DNA from: Triplophysa rosa
Taxonomy: Eukaryota; Chordata; Actinopteri; Cypriniformes; Nemacheilidae
Reading direction: 5' to 3'
Length of the DNA: 64,000 nucleotides
Assembly: GCF_024868665.1 (NCBI RefSeq)
Contig: NC_079898.1
Coordinates: 4,908,096 to 4,972,095 of the forward strand
This document shows positions 32,639 to 44,187 of the stretch, piece by piece (the first letter of the stretch is position 1; every line of letters begins with the position of its first letter). Made by a program: the position numbers and the translations under genes. The notes below the pieces were generated by a model. The model saw only the letters and a program-made list of their open reading frames with translations, was not told where the DNA came from and searched no databases.

Positions 32639-32974
32639 CGTGTGCTTTTTATTTCTCCGTGCTGTTTGTGAGTGAATGCTGTCAAACAGAGAATGATCTG
32701 AATGCTCGAGCACTTCACCAGGGCTTTTCAGGACGCATCTCCTCAGTCATCGGTGGATGAGGTGTGGGGAGTCGGACCGTGCGTCGTTCGGGGTTGATGG
32801 TTTGTGTATAGGACCGAATCTGCATTTCAGCCTCCCTTTAATCTATAATTCATCGGCATAAACGTGTGGCTCTTTTCCATGTGACGTTTCACATAAAGAT
32901 GCCCAATGAGGGTGAAGAGGGTGTGGCTGATGGCAGCCGTTCTCCCTCCCTCGGTGTGAATGAAGTACTGTACT
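32639..32974 (-). promoter_or_regulatory. pcsk2 5' UTR / proximal promoter region
   Basis: Locally GC-rich compared with its surroundings. On the minus strand it carries an ATTGG (inverted CCAAT) box near 32903, a CRE half-site AACGTCAC near 32880, and an AT-rich TATA-like stretch near 32850. No transcription start can be fixed from sequence alone. A short upstream reading frame is listed separately. Confidence 0.4.
32715..32750 (-). other. candidate 11-codon uORF in pcsk2 leader
   Basis: ATG at 32750 on the minus strand opens MTEEMRPEKPW and stops with TGA, 76 bases before the pcsk2 ATG. It only matters if transcription starts upstream of 32750. Confidence 0.3.
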
Positions 32975-32995
32975 TTCAGCACCCTGGACAACTCC
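32975..32995 (+). promoter_or_regulatory. RE1/NRSF-like element (candidate REST binding site) upstream of pcsk2
   Basis: Both halves of the RE1 consensus are present in canonical spacing: TTCAGCACC, two bases, GGACA, then ACTCC against consensus GCGCC. I count 17 of 21 positions equal to the classic element, and two of the four mismatches are the degenerate centre. It lies 337 bases upstream of the pcsk2 ATG. REST silences many neuroendocrine secretory genes outside neurons and endocrine cells (established); its use at this gene is inference. Confidence 0.6.
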
Positions 32996-33049
32996 TCCAT
33001 CCCTACTTCACCGAGCGCGTGCTAAAACTACGTTCGGTAATTAATTAAT

Positions 33050-35353
33050 CGTCCTTATTTTTATACAGTTCTTCTCATATAAAGACAGTAAGAAAACTAA
33101 ACAAAAACAAATGGTCTGTTGAATCAGAAAAGAAACCTGAAACGTGATATAAGGGTTCTTTGCAGCAATGCCATTGATAAGATTTGATATGCAATAAAGA
33201 TGTATATTTGTTATAAAAATAACCAATTTTATTCTTTGTATGTATTGTTTTAGCTCATTTTAATGTTTGATTTGAATCATTTAAGTCATCTTGAGGCCCT
33301 GGTTGAGAAACACTGGCATAGAAGAACCATTTTTATTTCCCCAAAGCATCATTTAGTCAAAGGTTCTCAAAAGAACCATTTCCTTTTTTTACCATTTTTT
33401 TATAGTTAGAACCTTTTTTACAAATATTCTTTTGTGCAACATACAGTATGCTCTGTCAGATGTTCAAGGTTATTAAACCATGTACCGTAGCCCAGCAAAG
33501 AAGCTTTTAAGGACCTTTTTAAATGCAACAGACACTTCTATCCAATGACACTTCATTCAGCATTTTGTTTTAAGAGCTTGTGAGTATTTTAGGACTATCA
33601 TGTTGCTCTATGTGTTCATTACTTTTACATGTCTCATTCAAATAAATATGTATTTGTTTCTTTGATGTCACATAATATCCTGAAAAAAGAAAGTCATGTG
33701 GTTGGAGGGTGGGTAATAACCATTGTTTGAAAAGCTGATTACACATTAATAAAAGATTGCAAAGATAAACATTTGTTTAATTTATAGAATTGTGCACATG
33801 CATGAGACTGCATTAACAAAGTAAACAGTGTCAAACTGGCTTTTATGTGGGTGTTAAAGATGTTGTGCCAGAAGTCTGAAAGGTTTCTTGCTTACATGTA
33901 TGGGAAACATAAACATTTTAGTGAGTTTTCATAGCCGAGGATGATTATAAAGTCAATGAAGTCCATCATCCTCACTGCAGTCTTCTGAACAGACCAAACT
34001 GCTCTGATTTATTTCATGCTGGAGGCTGGTTTTTACCAAATGCCCATTACTAACACCAATTAAGAATCCAAACATGAGGTCAGGAGGGATGCATGTACAA
34101 ACAGATGTTGTTTACTGAGCTGTTGTCTGTTGATCATCAAGTCTATAGCGAAGGCATGACCGAGTATTGGAGTTTGCCTCAGCTCTTCAGCAATGTCTCA
34201 ACATCATTTTGTTAGAGACAGACTTTTAGTGAGTCTTTTATTCACTGTGATCAAATGTAGATATGATGTCAAAGGGATGTTATCATCCCTTTGTAGTCGC
34301 TCTTTGTGCGCTTCAATTGAAAGTGACCTTTCCTGTCTGTGGATCTGTATAGGTGCTGAATGGTGAGCTTTTAAGGTATGAAATGAGTTAACGTGACATG
34401 TACTTTCACGGTGCTACTGAAAGAAGCAGTTTTGCTTTTATACCTGTACTGCATTTTCATTTGTATTGACAGCAAAGAATCCAAATGTTTCTTGTACCAT
34501 AAAATGTAAATTTTATATAACATTTATTGCAATTATTATAAAGATAACTGACTTGCTCTGTGATAGTCCTCAGCCTAAACTGTGCAATACAGAAATGTAT
34601 TGAAGTGGACAGTTTGAAATCTGATTTAAATTTACTGCCATTGTTTTAAAACAACATGGTCAATGTATCAATTCCAACGAAATGTTTGCTAATGAAGTAA
34701 TTAAATCTGTATTTCTTCTATATTGTAAGTTGCTAATAAGGACCCAAATAAGAAAAAAAGCATTTTACCTTCTGTTGTTCATTAATCTGACAATGTGGAA
34801 CTGTTGTCCTGTTTACTTATTCTGCCTACATAGTTGAGATATTATCTAAAATGCATAAAAGTATAATAGTAGTTATAGTGACTATCAATCGATCTTTCAT
34901 CAGCTCAAATGGATAGACACAAATGATTCATACACTGTCCGATTTACCATAAACGCTCCAGATATTATATTAGTAAATCTTCATGCATGTACATTCACAT
35001 TATAATAACAGTAGGAACAGTCAAGCAATTGTGAATCAATCTGAAAGGCGGGGCTGTAATCCGTGATCAGGGTATCTCAATGCATTTGAGCGGAAACTCA
35101 CACACCTGTAATTAACAGAGGTGAGATCATCATGCGTGCTGTTTGGGCTCTTTAATTGTCATTTAATAAAGAGAGATTTCTGTTCAATGATGCACATTAC
35201 AGCATCAGAATAAAAAAAAGATGCATTTTGAAGTTAGAGAGCTATGGAGTTAATTCTGACAGTTTGTCATTAGCAGTCAACTATTGAGGTTTATTCATCT
35301 TTGAGCAAGGACATTTGGACATTTCTTTTCTTTAAAGAAATCTATTTTGGGAT
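33050..35353. other. region upstream of pcsk2; no gene seen
   Basis: No gene. A fragment of the AAGGTTCT repeat (GAAGAACCATTTTT, AAAGGTTCTC) lies at about 33311-33400. The stretch 35040-35190 is free of recognised repeats and could hold regulatory sequence, but nothing in it proves that. Confidence 0.45.
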
Positions 35354-35477
35354 TAGGGGTTTCACAATATACCAGTATTGACAATGACCGTGATATTAAA
35401 AACCTTGATTATCGATAATTCTCGGACAATATTCTAACATCGTAAATAGCTCAGCACCTGTTTAATGTTTTGCCTTA

Positions 35478-35625
35478 CACTATTAAAAATAAAGGCGCTT
35501 AAAAGGTTCTTCACAGCAATGCCATAGAAGAATCATTTTTGGTTCCACAAAGAACCATTCAGTCAAAGGTTCTTCTATGGCATTGAAGAACCTTTTGAAG
35601 CACCTTTTTGGGGAATCACAATGGC
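35478..35625. mobile_element. AAGGTTCT-type palindromic MITE, short copy
   Basis: ATTAAAAATAAAGGCGCTTA, then GTTCTTCACAGCAATGCCAT and inverted GAAGAACCTTTTGAAGCACC. Same family as 37030-37298. Confidence 0.65.
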
Positions 35626-35830
35626 CACAAACTATCCCTCTTTAATCCTTATGCTCAAATTTTAAGAGTGATTTGTCTGCCAAAAAAGGAGAAAACACAA
35701 AATATACTAAATTTCATATTCAATAGAAAGAGTATAAAAATAAACTAAATGTAGTATTAAACTAAATTAAAGATGAATTTGACTCATAGCGTTATTTGTT
35801 CATTTTAAAAGTTAAAACAGATATTGTGAG

Positions 35831-35861
35831 AATAGAATAGAATAGAATAGAATAGAATAGA
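35831..35861. repeat. (AATAG)n microsatellite
   Basis: Six or so tandem GAATA units. Confidence 0.9.
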
Positions 35862-36513
35862 ACAAATCGGATATTGTGACAACCCTATTTGGGATGAAAC
35901 ATGACCTAGACATATTTTTGACAGAAGAACTCAGTGCAGGATATTTGGATTGGAAACCTCGCAGACAGGTTTTTCATCTGACTGCTCTCTGGAATCAATT
36001 TCAAGTCATCGCATGACACAAAGAAACTCCTGAATTCTGATGGTGCGCTGGAAATAATAAAAAAAGCAGAATAGCAATGTGAGGATTGACCTTTCGCTGT
36101 ATCAGATTCACTCACCTGGTCATTTTGACCTTTTGAACATGATAACATATCGATCTGTTGTTTTCTGGCGTTTGATACGCTGGAGGTTATAACGTTATAT
36201 TATTTCTCCCGTGCTTTCATTAAAGCTTTCCTGCACTAGGCATCTTATCAGAGATAACACTGCTGAGGATGAGCTAATGTGAGATGTACATCAACACTGC
36301 CAAAGAGCATCCAAACAAAACTTGTGAACACAAAATCACTCATTGTTGCCTGGGAAACAAGCAGGACTTCAGAGACTGGAAAGACTGAAGCTTGCATGTT
36401 CTTCTTCTAGGCTATATAGAGGAATCGGAAGGATCTTCTGAAATGGGTGACAGTTCAATGACCTCTGCGTGCACATTGGCACTTTACAGACAAACGGACT
36501 ACAGGTTTGTATG

Positions 36514-36656
36514 TAAAGAAAGATATTTGGAAGAATGTCAGTAACCAAACAGACCTCACCCCCCATTGGCTCGGATAGTATTTATTTTCCCTTTATGGCA
36601 ATCAATGGGGGGTGAGATCTGTTTGGTTATTGACATTCTTTCCCATATCTTTCTCT
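36514..36656. repeat. 57-base-stem inverted repeat
   Basis: AAGAAAGATATTTGGAAGAA...CCCCCATTG faces CAATGGGGGG...TTCCCATATCTTTCT around a loop of about 30 bases. Internal part of a MITE family related to 17485-17913. Confidence 0.7.
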
Positions 36657-37029
36657 GTGTTCATCAGAGCAAAGAAATGTATCCAAGTTTGGAACAACTT
36701 GAGGGTGAGTAAGATCCATTTAGACTAGCAAGAGGATATAAGAGACAGTTGATAAAACAGTTTGTAGTAGCCGGCAGTGATTCGCCATGCGACTCGACGC
36801 TGACTGAGATCAATTAAATTCATCTGTCTCGCTTCCCGTTCAGGAAACGGAAGTGTCCTGCCACCATGTTGGTGCTGTTTAAATTTTGAGCTTTGTGTCA
36901 AATGACAGATACCTGTAAGTCTCTTGCTTTGCTGTGTGTGTTTAGTGCTCACTGTATGCTTCCATCACAAGGCTTGCTCAGGTTAAAGCACATACAGTAT
37001 CTGTCATATCTCTCAATGTACTACATGAC

Positions 37030-37298
37030 TGCACTCTTAAAAAAGGGTGCTTCAAAAGGTTTTTCGATGCCATAGAATAACTTTTTGGTTCCATAAATAA
37101 CCTTTAACATCTGATGAACCTTTCTGTTTCACAAAAGGTTCTTTGTAGTGAAAAAAGGTTCTTCAGCTTATAAAAAAGTAGGAAAGAGATGGTTCTTTGC
37201 TGAACTTTTGACTGAATGGTTCTTTGTGGAACCAAAAATGGTTCTTCTAAGGCATCGCTGTGAAGAACCTTTTAAGCACCTTTATTTTTAAGAGTGCA
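37030..37298. mobile_element. AAGGTTCT-type palindromic MITE
   Basis: TGCACTCTTAAAAA... to ...TTTTTAAGAGTGCA, with many internal AGGTTCTT/AAGAACCT units that make it self-complementary. Non-coding. Confidence 0.7.
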
Positions 37299-37549
37299 TT
37301 TGTGTGAATCAACTCAAGGATTTACATGATTTTATATCATTTTTCTATTTTCCTCACATGTTAACTTTTGGTTTTGTTTCCCAGAAAAAAATTAATTACT
37401 GTATATGTTGAACTAGAATCATTTTACAATTTTAACCGTTTTAAACCATCAAAATGTTGGTATGACGAGGAACAACTCTTAAAACTAAATGTAACTCTTT
37501 AACCCTAAATAGTTATATCACCTAAGGTGTAAATTATTACTTACTTTTC

Positions 37550-38115
37550 TGTCACGGTCACACGTGGAGAAGAACTCAATTGCAGGCAGACGGTGGTGAA
37601 GAGGTTAACACAAAAGACTTTAATGGCAAAACAAGAAACAAAAAACCACAATGAGGACAACAAGACTCGATAACTAAAATAAAAACTGAAACAAAACACT
37701 TCCCACGGAGGGGAAAAAATAAACTAACAAAACAACCAGCGACACAACGTCTTAAACAAACAAGTAAGGCAAGGCAAGGCAAGGCGAAACAAGGGTATCC
37801 ACAGGCAAGGCAAAACACAACGCACACGACTATGGCGCAATACAAACACAAAAGCACAAGGTAAAGGGTACAACCAACGAGCACAGGACAATGAAACATG
37901 AGGGCATTTTAAAGGGAACACAAGCTAGGGATGATAACACAGGGCAGGTGAGGGTAATGAAACACGGCCCGGGAAGCAATACGGGAAACGAGAGGGGCGG
38001 GGCCAATGACGAGACACGAGAAAGCACATGGGATGTCAAAGGTAAACAACCCATGACTTTCTCACACTAAACATAAGGGATCTGTCACGATCCTGCCACA
38101 AGACTAGAAAATCCT
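37550..38115 (-). mobile_element. solo LTR (minus orientation)
   Basis: Reads on the minus strand like 26891-27486, ending ...ACGTGTGACCGTGACA; its other end is eroded. Contains four GCAAG-type tandem units near 37766-37785. Confidence 0.65.
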
Positions 38116-38334
38116 GAACATGAATGCTCTCTTTCTGGAATAGAATAGACAGTCCTGTGATAATTTTTACATGAGAATTTTAAAATTATTTTTCTTTTGG
38201 GGTATAACGTGACATGAACATTCTGGTGAGATTCACCTGAAAACTGTATCTAATATGCTTCACAATAGCCAGGCGAATGTGGTTTTAAAGCAGTTTTAAC
38301 AGTATCTATGTTCTTTTATATTAATTTTGATGTG

Positions 38335-39551
38335 CAGAGGTGGGTAGTAACGCGTTACATTTACTTCGTTACATTTACTTGAGTAACATTTTGGAAAATA
38401 TGTACTTTTTAAGTAAAATTAAAAGTGTGTACTTTTACTCTTACTTGAGTACATTTCTAATAGAAAATCTGTACTTTTACTTCGTTACATAACTTACATT
38501 GTGTGACGTTCCTTCGTTCCTTCATTTTAAAATATGCATTATAAAACGCGTTGTTTATTTCAAGGTTGTCGTCTCTTTTTACGGGCATTCCCGAGTGATC
38601 GATTCTTTTGAGTCGATTCTTTTGAAAGCATTAATTGAACAATGGGCAAAACCATTTGAATAGGCTAATGAATCAGTTCAAATGATTCGTTCAGTTCGCA
38701 GCACGATCTGAATCATCTGAAGCAGGATTACTCACTCCTCGTAGCGCGAAATTTAAGAACACGCAGAACACAAAGAGCGTTGGATGAAGTGGATATGAAT
38801 CTATATCTATACAATCAAAACTGCAAATGTGTCATATTGTTTGCCAGCGATGATAAATGCCCGCCTTATGCGCGCACCCGCGCGACCTGTTCGTCAGACA
38901 CCGCAACATGCGCGTTACCTGTCAGACACACAGACGTGGGCTTGCAGAAATATACATTTGAAGAACAGAAGGAAGCAAACGTGTTGATGGGCGTGTGGTT
39001 CACTGTTTACTGTTTGTTTACAAGTAAGAGCGTTTCACAACACACACGTGACACAACACGAGAAAACATGAGCTTTGTTCAAAAATGTGTATTTCATTTA
39101 AGAGAGCACTGCAGATGTTCTAGATCATCTTAGGAAATGCTCTGAGTTTAGTTCATGCTTTAGTTTGACATGGTCTATTATTCTAAATAAGTTGTGTAAA
39201 CTACATTGACATCAGAACTAGATGAAATTTACAGAAATGCTCGTCTCTTCTGTGTTTGTCTATTCTTTAGTCTCTCTAGTATATTGCAAAGATATCTGCT
39301 TATTAAAAATATTGATTAAAATGTAATATTAAAATATTGGCGTTAATATTCATTTAATGTAGTAGACCTATATAATCAGATACAAAGTAACTAAGTAACT
39401 AGCTACTTGAGTAGTTTTTTCATTGCATACTTTTTTACTTTTACTCAAGTAATTTTTAAAATAGTGACTTTTACTTTTACTTGAGTAACAATTTCTCTAG
39501 TTACTTGTACTTTTACTTGAGTAAAGATTTTGGCTACTCTACCCACCTCTG
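38335..39551. mobile_element. hAT-type non-autonomous transposon
   Basis: Ends CAGAGGTGGGTAGTAACG and TCTACCCACCTCTG, perfect 8-base duplication TTGATGTG (38327-38334, 39552-39559). Subterminal arrays of ACTTTTACTTGAGTA motifs. 1217 bases; the 117-residue open frame at 38780-39133 resembles no transposase I know. Confidence 0.9.
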
Positions 39552-39559
39552 TTGATGTG

Positions 39560-42194
39560 CTTGTACTTAGAGGAGGAATTAGAAAACAAATTGTTGTTCC
39601 TTGCATACCCATCAAGTCGACTTAAGTTAATTGATGAGAGGACAGAAATGGAATAATCAGACTCATTCCCACCTCTCACCTCAGTTCTTGGAGGGAAATG
39701 AGCACTTAGCAGCTCTAATGAATGAATTGCTGATGTCAGTCTGCATTGGACAAAACAGAAGTGTGTGATTCACAGTCACACAACAGAGTTTCTCACAGTT
39801 CCTCGAGAGAAAAATGGCAAAACCTAATCAAAAGAAATTACCTTGATAAATATGACAATCAGGGCACATTCTTAAAACCCATTGTAAAGCATTGTAAACA
39901 TTACAAATGTAGGCCTCTGACTGTGTCTGCTGAGGTGATGCTGGCTAACTGGCCCATTTCATGATACCAGTCAAATTATGTTTTATTTCATTTAGCTGTA
40001 TTTTAGGGTCATCACGTATTAAGCTGGCAGAAAGTCTAATGCAAATTCAAAAAATAAATGAGATTTTCTGAAGAAACATGCTGATGCCATCACACTTGGT
40101 CACCAGGACATTTCACTGCACTGTTTAGGATTCTTCTAAACTCTACAAACTGCCCTAAGCCAAAAGAGCCAAAAAACGAATCTCCATCTCAATTCCTTCT
40201 TGCAATATAAATGTACTAAATTTGTTTATGTGTTTATAAATACAAAATTAATATGCACAGTACGCAGACATGTATTTTGTAAACACAAACTTTTATTCTG
40301 GATGCCATTAATCGCGATTAATCATTTGACAGCCCTAAAATTTAAGAAAGTATTATGCACCAATCAAAAATTAATCAACCAAAAGTCTGATGCTTAGAAA
40401 AATAACAGCACCATTTCGATTGGCAACTATTCGTTTCTGTAGCACACTGTAAAAGGTATGAGACAAGTAACATGCCCAAGTTTTATGATGACTTAAGGCT
40501 GATTTATATTGTGTTGTATGCAGACATACCGAAAAATGTAACTGCTAATGCACATTACATTTACATTTAGTCATTTAACAGACGCTTTTATCCAAAGCAA
40601 CTTACAAATGCGGTAATAGAACCAACTGAAACAACATAACTACTTGCCTTTGTAGGACAAAGTGTGACGCATTTAGATGCATTCACACATGCAATAAAAG
40701 CATTCCCCTTTCCTGACACTTACCTCTTCCCTCATTAAGCAGAGGAAACAATACAGTCACGCAAGGGCAACCCTGGTCATAGCTGTAAGACGGCATGGGT
40801 GGAACTACCAAAAGGCGAAATGTCCTTCAAGATCCATCTGTGCTGTTCACAGATGAAAGCATATGACAGTATGACACACATTAAGCTGCTCTTTAAAAAT
40901 GACTCCTTTAAAAGTAGGTGATAGGGGATTGGCTCATTTTGTCAAGATCAAACTGACACATGAGAATATGCTTCAAGAAAATAATCTAATTCTGCAAGCA
41001 ACAACGTCAGATGAAAATACAGTGATATCCTTTTAGGTGAATGATAAAGTGCTTCCTAAAATGAAAGTATCTAAAAATAAAAGGCCTGTGTTCACATTTC
41101 ACGTTTACTGTAACTGGAAATGTTGCATTTACAGTAATGCACATGAAATAGAGTCTTATAAGGTGATTTTTTTGGTGAAAGATTGGATATAACCAGGTTT
41201 CGACATTTTTCTTTAAATTTATATTAAACTTACCAGCCAAGAAACAGTGTACTGTAGATTTATCGTCACATTACCCTTTGTAAATGTGTTACTGTAAACA
41301 CGTTTATTTTTATAAGCTAAAGGACGAATCTTTATCATCTTCATCAACAACTTGTTTTAACTTGATTCCAGAACATTCCCTTAAGTATGCATGATTGATG
41401 TCTGATTTTATATTATTGACAATAAACCAACCAGTTTTAAGTCAGAAATCTGACCTCTGATTTGGTTCAAAGCTGATGACTGTATCTAAGTGTTACAGAT
41501 GATGACACAGATCCACGTGTGTGCGCGATGTTCTTTTCCACCTCCAAATTACATTAGCAGAATCAGTAATGGTACCTCACTGTTCTCTGTCTGTACGCTG
41601 TACTTAACCCATCACAGAGGCAACACCTGACCTTCAAGAACACTGTCCATTAGAAAAGTAAACAGTTTTTAACTCACAACCCAAAGGCGTATAGCTTAAG
41701 TAGGTTTCCACTTTTCCTCACCAGAGTACACCGCATGTTTGCTCAGGCATCACTGATAAGCCTGTTTGTAAAACAATAGTCACAAATGGAAAGTGTGTTT
41801 TACATGTGTTTTCAAAGTAGCCTCTATTGATATAAAATAATTCACGTAAATGGGGAACTGTACACAACCTCACTTAATTTACAACTTTTTGTGCAAAGAG
41901 ATTGCATGCAGCTGTAGAATCTAAAAAGGAAAGAGACAAAACAGTCCACCATGAAATTAGTCTCTTAACAGACAGATCAAATTTAATAGGATGATGTGTA
42001 CAATGGTGTGTGTCCTTACAGAAGGTTAAGGCAAGAGGTCAAGTCTCAAGCCCTGTGAAGAAGCAACATTGACACGGATGTTCGTTGACTGAAGTGCTTT
42101 TAGCAGGGAAGTGTGAGGCTGGTAAAATGAACCCTGTCACATTAACCATTCTCAGCGTGGAGAGATGATGTCTATGTGTTATATTAGCCATGTT
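39560..42194. other. intergenic, no gene seen
   Basis: Contains the right end of a hAT-like repeat at about 40275-40337 (TTAATCGCGATTAATC...GACAGCCCTA) and a SINE/LINE tail at 40553-40612 (CAGACGCTTTTATCCAAAGC). Otherwise nothing recognised. Confidence 0.5.
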
Positions 42195-42312
42195 CAGTTG
42201 GTGGAGAGTTATACTGGCAACGTAAAGTCATGGGTTTGAGCCCAGGTAATATACAGTACATACTGATATAAAAAATGTACAGTATAGCTAAATGCACCGT
42301 GTGTCGCTTTGG
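42195..42312 (+). mobile_element. degenerate tRNA-type SINE
   Basis: B box TCATGGGTTTGAGCCCAG and a decayed tail (GTGTCGCTTTGG). Confidence 0.55.
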
Positions 42313-42962
42313 AAAGAAGCACAAGTGCGTAAATGTAAATGTATTCAGAAGCTTGGTACCAACCTTCAGTACCAGTTGATTTTCTGCTGTATGTGCATTT
42401 TCAAACTGATGGGTTTTTTTGTAGTTTTTAATTGTAGTTTTGTAGTTTTGAAAATAACCATGATTTACTATAGTAACCATGGTTTGACTTTATTATTTTT
42501 GGTTATAATTACATCTGCCAAAATGTTCTGGCAGGTCACGTGAGTCAATTACCCTCCTCCATCCCCAACTCCACAACACATTTATAATCAGGACTCGACT
42601 TTCTGATATTCCTCCTCACAGGTCTCAATTACACTTTAATTATGTGTTACACTTAAATGCCATTAAGAACTAATGGCATCTGTTTGTTCTGTACTGTTTA
42701 CCCAGGGGGTCATCACTGCTTTCCCTGCTCTTATTCATGCTGGCTGCATGGATGAACAGGGAGTTTCACCCAGAACAAAACTTTATGGCCGTCTAAACTT
42801 TATGCTAATTGTCAATCATTTTTGCTTTTTCATCAAATTATGTTTTTGTAATGTTTTCCTGTGACCTGAAGTTATTTAGTGTGATGGCTAAGAACTGATT
42901 GTATAAAAATGCCTTCATGTGAATATTACACACAACATTGTTTACCAATGATAACTACCCAA

Positions 42963-44187
42963 TAGAGATGCGCGGATCAGTACCTGAGATTGGTCAGTAC
43001 CTGGATGGGAAACCTACTGGGAAAGCTAGGTCGCTGCTGGAAGAGGTGTTAGTGAGACCAGAAGGGGTTGCTCACCCTGTGGTCTGTATGGGTCCTAATG
43101 CCCCAGTATAGTGATGGGGACACTAAACTGTAAAAAAGCACCGTCCTTGGGATGAGACGTTAAACCGAGGTCCTGATTCCCTGTGGTCATTAAAGATCCC
43201 ATGGTACTTCTCGTAAAAGAGTAGGGGTGTAACCCTGGTGTCCTGGCCAGAGTCCCTCCACTGGCCCTTCTCAATCGTGGCCTCCTAATAATCCTCACAC
43301 TCTGAATTGGCTCTATATCGCTCTCCTCTCCACCTATAACTGGTGTGTGGTGAGCGCATTGGCGTCATTGTACTGTGGCTGCCGTCTCATCATCCAGGTG
43401 GATGATGCACACTGGTGGTGGTTGAGGAGAGACCCCCCTCATATGATTGTAAAGCGCTTTGGGTGTACAGCAATACACAATGAAGTGCTATATAAATGCC
43501 TCATTCATTTATTCATTCATGTCACCCGAATCCGTTGCTTCAAACATATCATCCACCTGCACCTATAATTTTCCCTGATCTAGATATCTGCACCCGACCC
43601 ACACCCGATCATCACATTATTCATTCTAATTCTTTGTTTTAAGTGTGATGTCAGTGGATCATTCGTTTTTAACCGCAGCTTCCGTGACGTTAGAGCTCAT
43701 TTGCTCATCTCTGATAAATACTATGTTGATCTTAGGCTGGTTTTAATAAAAACTGTTATTTCTAAAACAAAAGTTTGGCATGGCCCAGATTTGCCTACAA
43801 TTTTTTATAAAATAAATACAGGGTTTATAATGGGAATTCTGTCATTGCAACACTCAAAATATATGTTCAGCCCAAGCAATGACTGGATAAACTAATAAAC
43901 ATCGGATCTTTAAGAATGGACCCCCGTCCCATCCTCGCGACGCATGTTTTTCTTTAACTGAGAGTCTGCAAATTAGTGCCTGTCCGGGCTGTCTGCCTGA
44001 TGAAAATGCATTCAAAACACGTTCATATTTTAGAGAATGTAGTTCATATTTGCATGATTAATTACTGATCTTATCCACCCGCGACCCACCCGCAAATAAT
44101 CAGAATGTACTTTTTTATTACCTTACCCGCCCGACCCGCGGATTATCCACAGCGCCAGCAGATATAATCGCAATCCGCACATCACTA
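42963..44187. mobile_element. hAT-type element interrupted by SINE3
   Basis: Ends TAGAGATGCGCGGAT and (reversed) TAGTGATGTGCGGATT; flanks CTACCCAA / CCACCCAA (7 of 8). The right half is rich in ACCCGC/GACCC motifs. The SINE at 42978-43515 sits just inside the left end. Confidence 0.75.
42978..43515 (+). mobile_element. SINE3-type element with 5S-rRNA-derived head
   Basis: The first ~70 bases (GTACCTGGATGGGAAACC...) follow the 3' half of 5S rRNA including its internal promoter. The body (CCAGTATAGTGATGGGGACA, GATGAGACGTTAAACCGAGG) and the tail (TGTAAAGCGCTTTGGGTGT, CTATATAAATGCC, TTCA repeats) match my memory of zebrafish SINE3. Confidence 0.85.

Larger units (their letters stand above)
35354..35887. 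mobile_element. hAT-type MITE carrying a nested AAGGTTCT element
   Basis: Ends TAGGGGTTTCACAATAT and ATATTGTGACAACCCTA; perfect 8-base duplication TTTGGGAT (35346-35353, 35888-35895). Inside are a copy of the AAGGTTCT repeat (about 35478-35625) and an (AATAG)n microsatellite (35831-35861). Confidence 0.85.

Noticed and set aside
32639..32713. N-terminal extension of pcsk2 in frame upstream of 32638
   Set aside because: The upstream stretch has no ATG (the codon at 32711-32713 reads GTG) and no signal-peptide character, while the ATG at 32638 begins a proper signal peptide.
35040..35190. Candidate conserved enhancer upstream of pcsk2
   Set aside because: Repeat-free and AT-homeobox-like, but no direct evidence; would need a multi-species alignment.
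36369..36566. 65-residue open frame
   Set aside because: Overlaps one stem of the inverted repeat at 36514-36656; no protein similarity recognised.
37766..37785. Short tandem repeat (GCAAG units) as a possible CRISPR-like array
   Set aside because: Too short, no spacers, eukaryotic genome; simply a microsatellite within an LTR.
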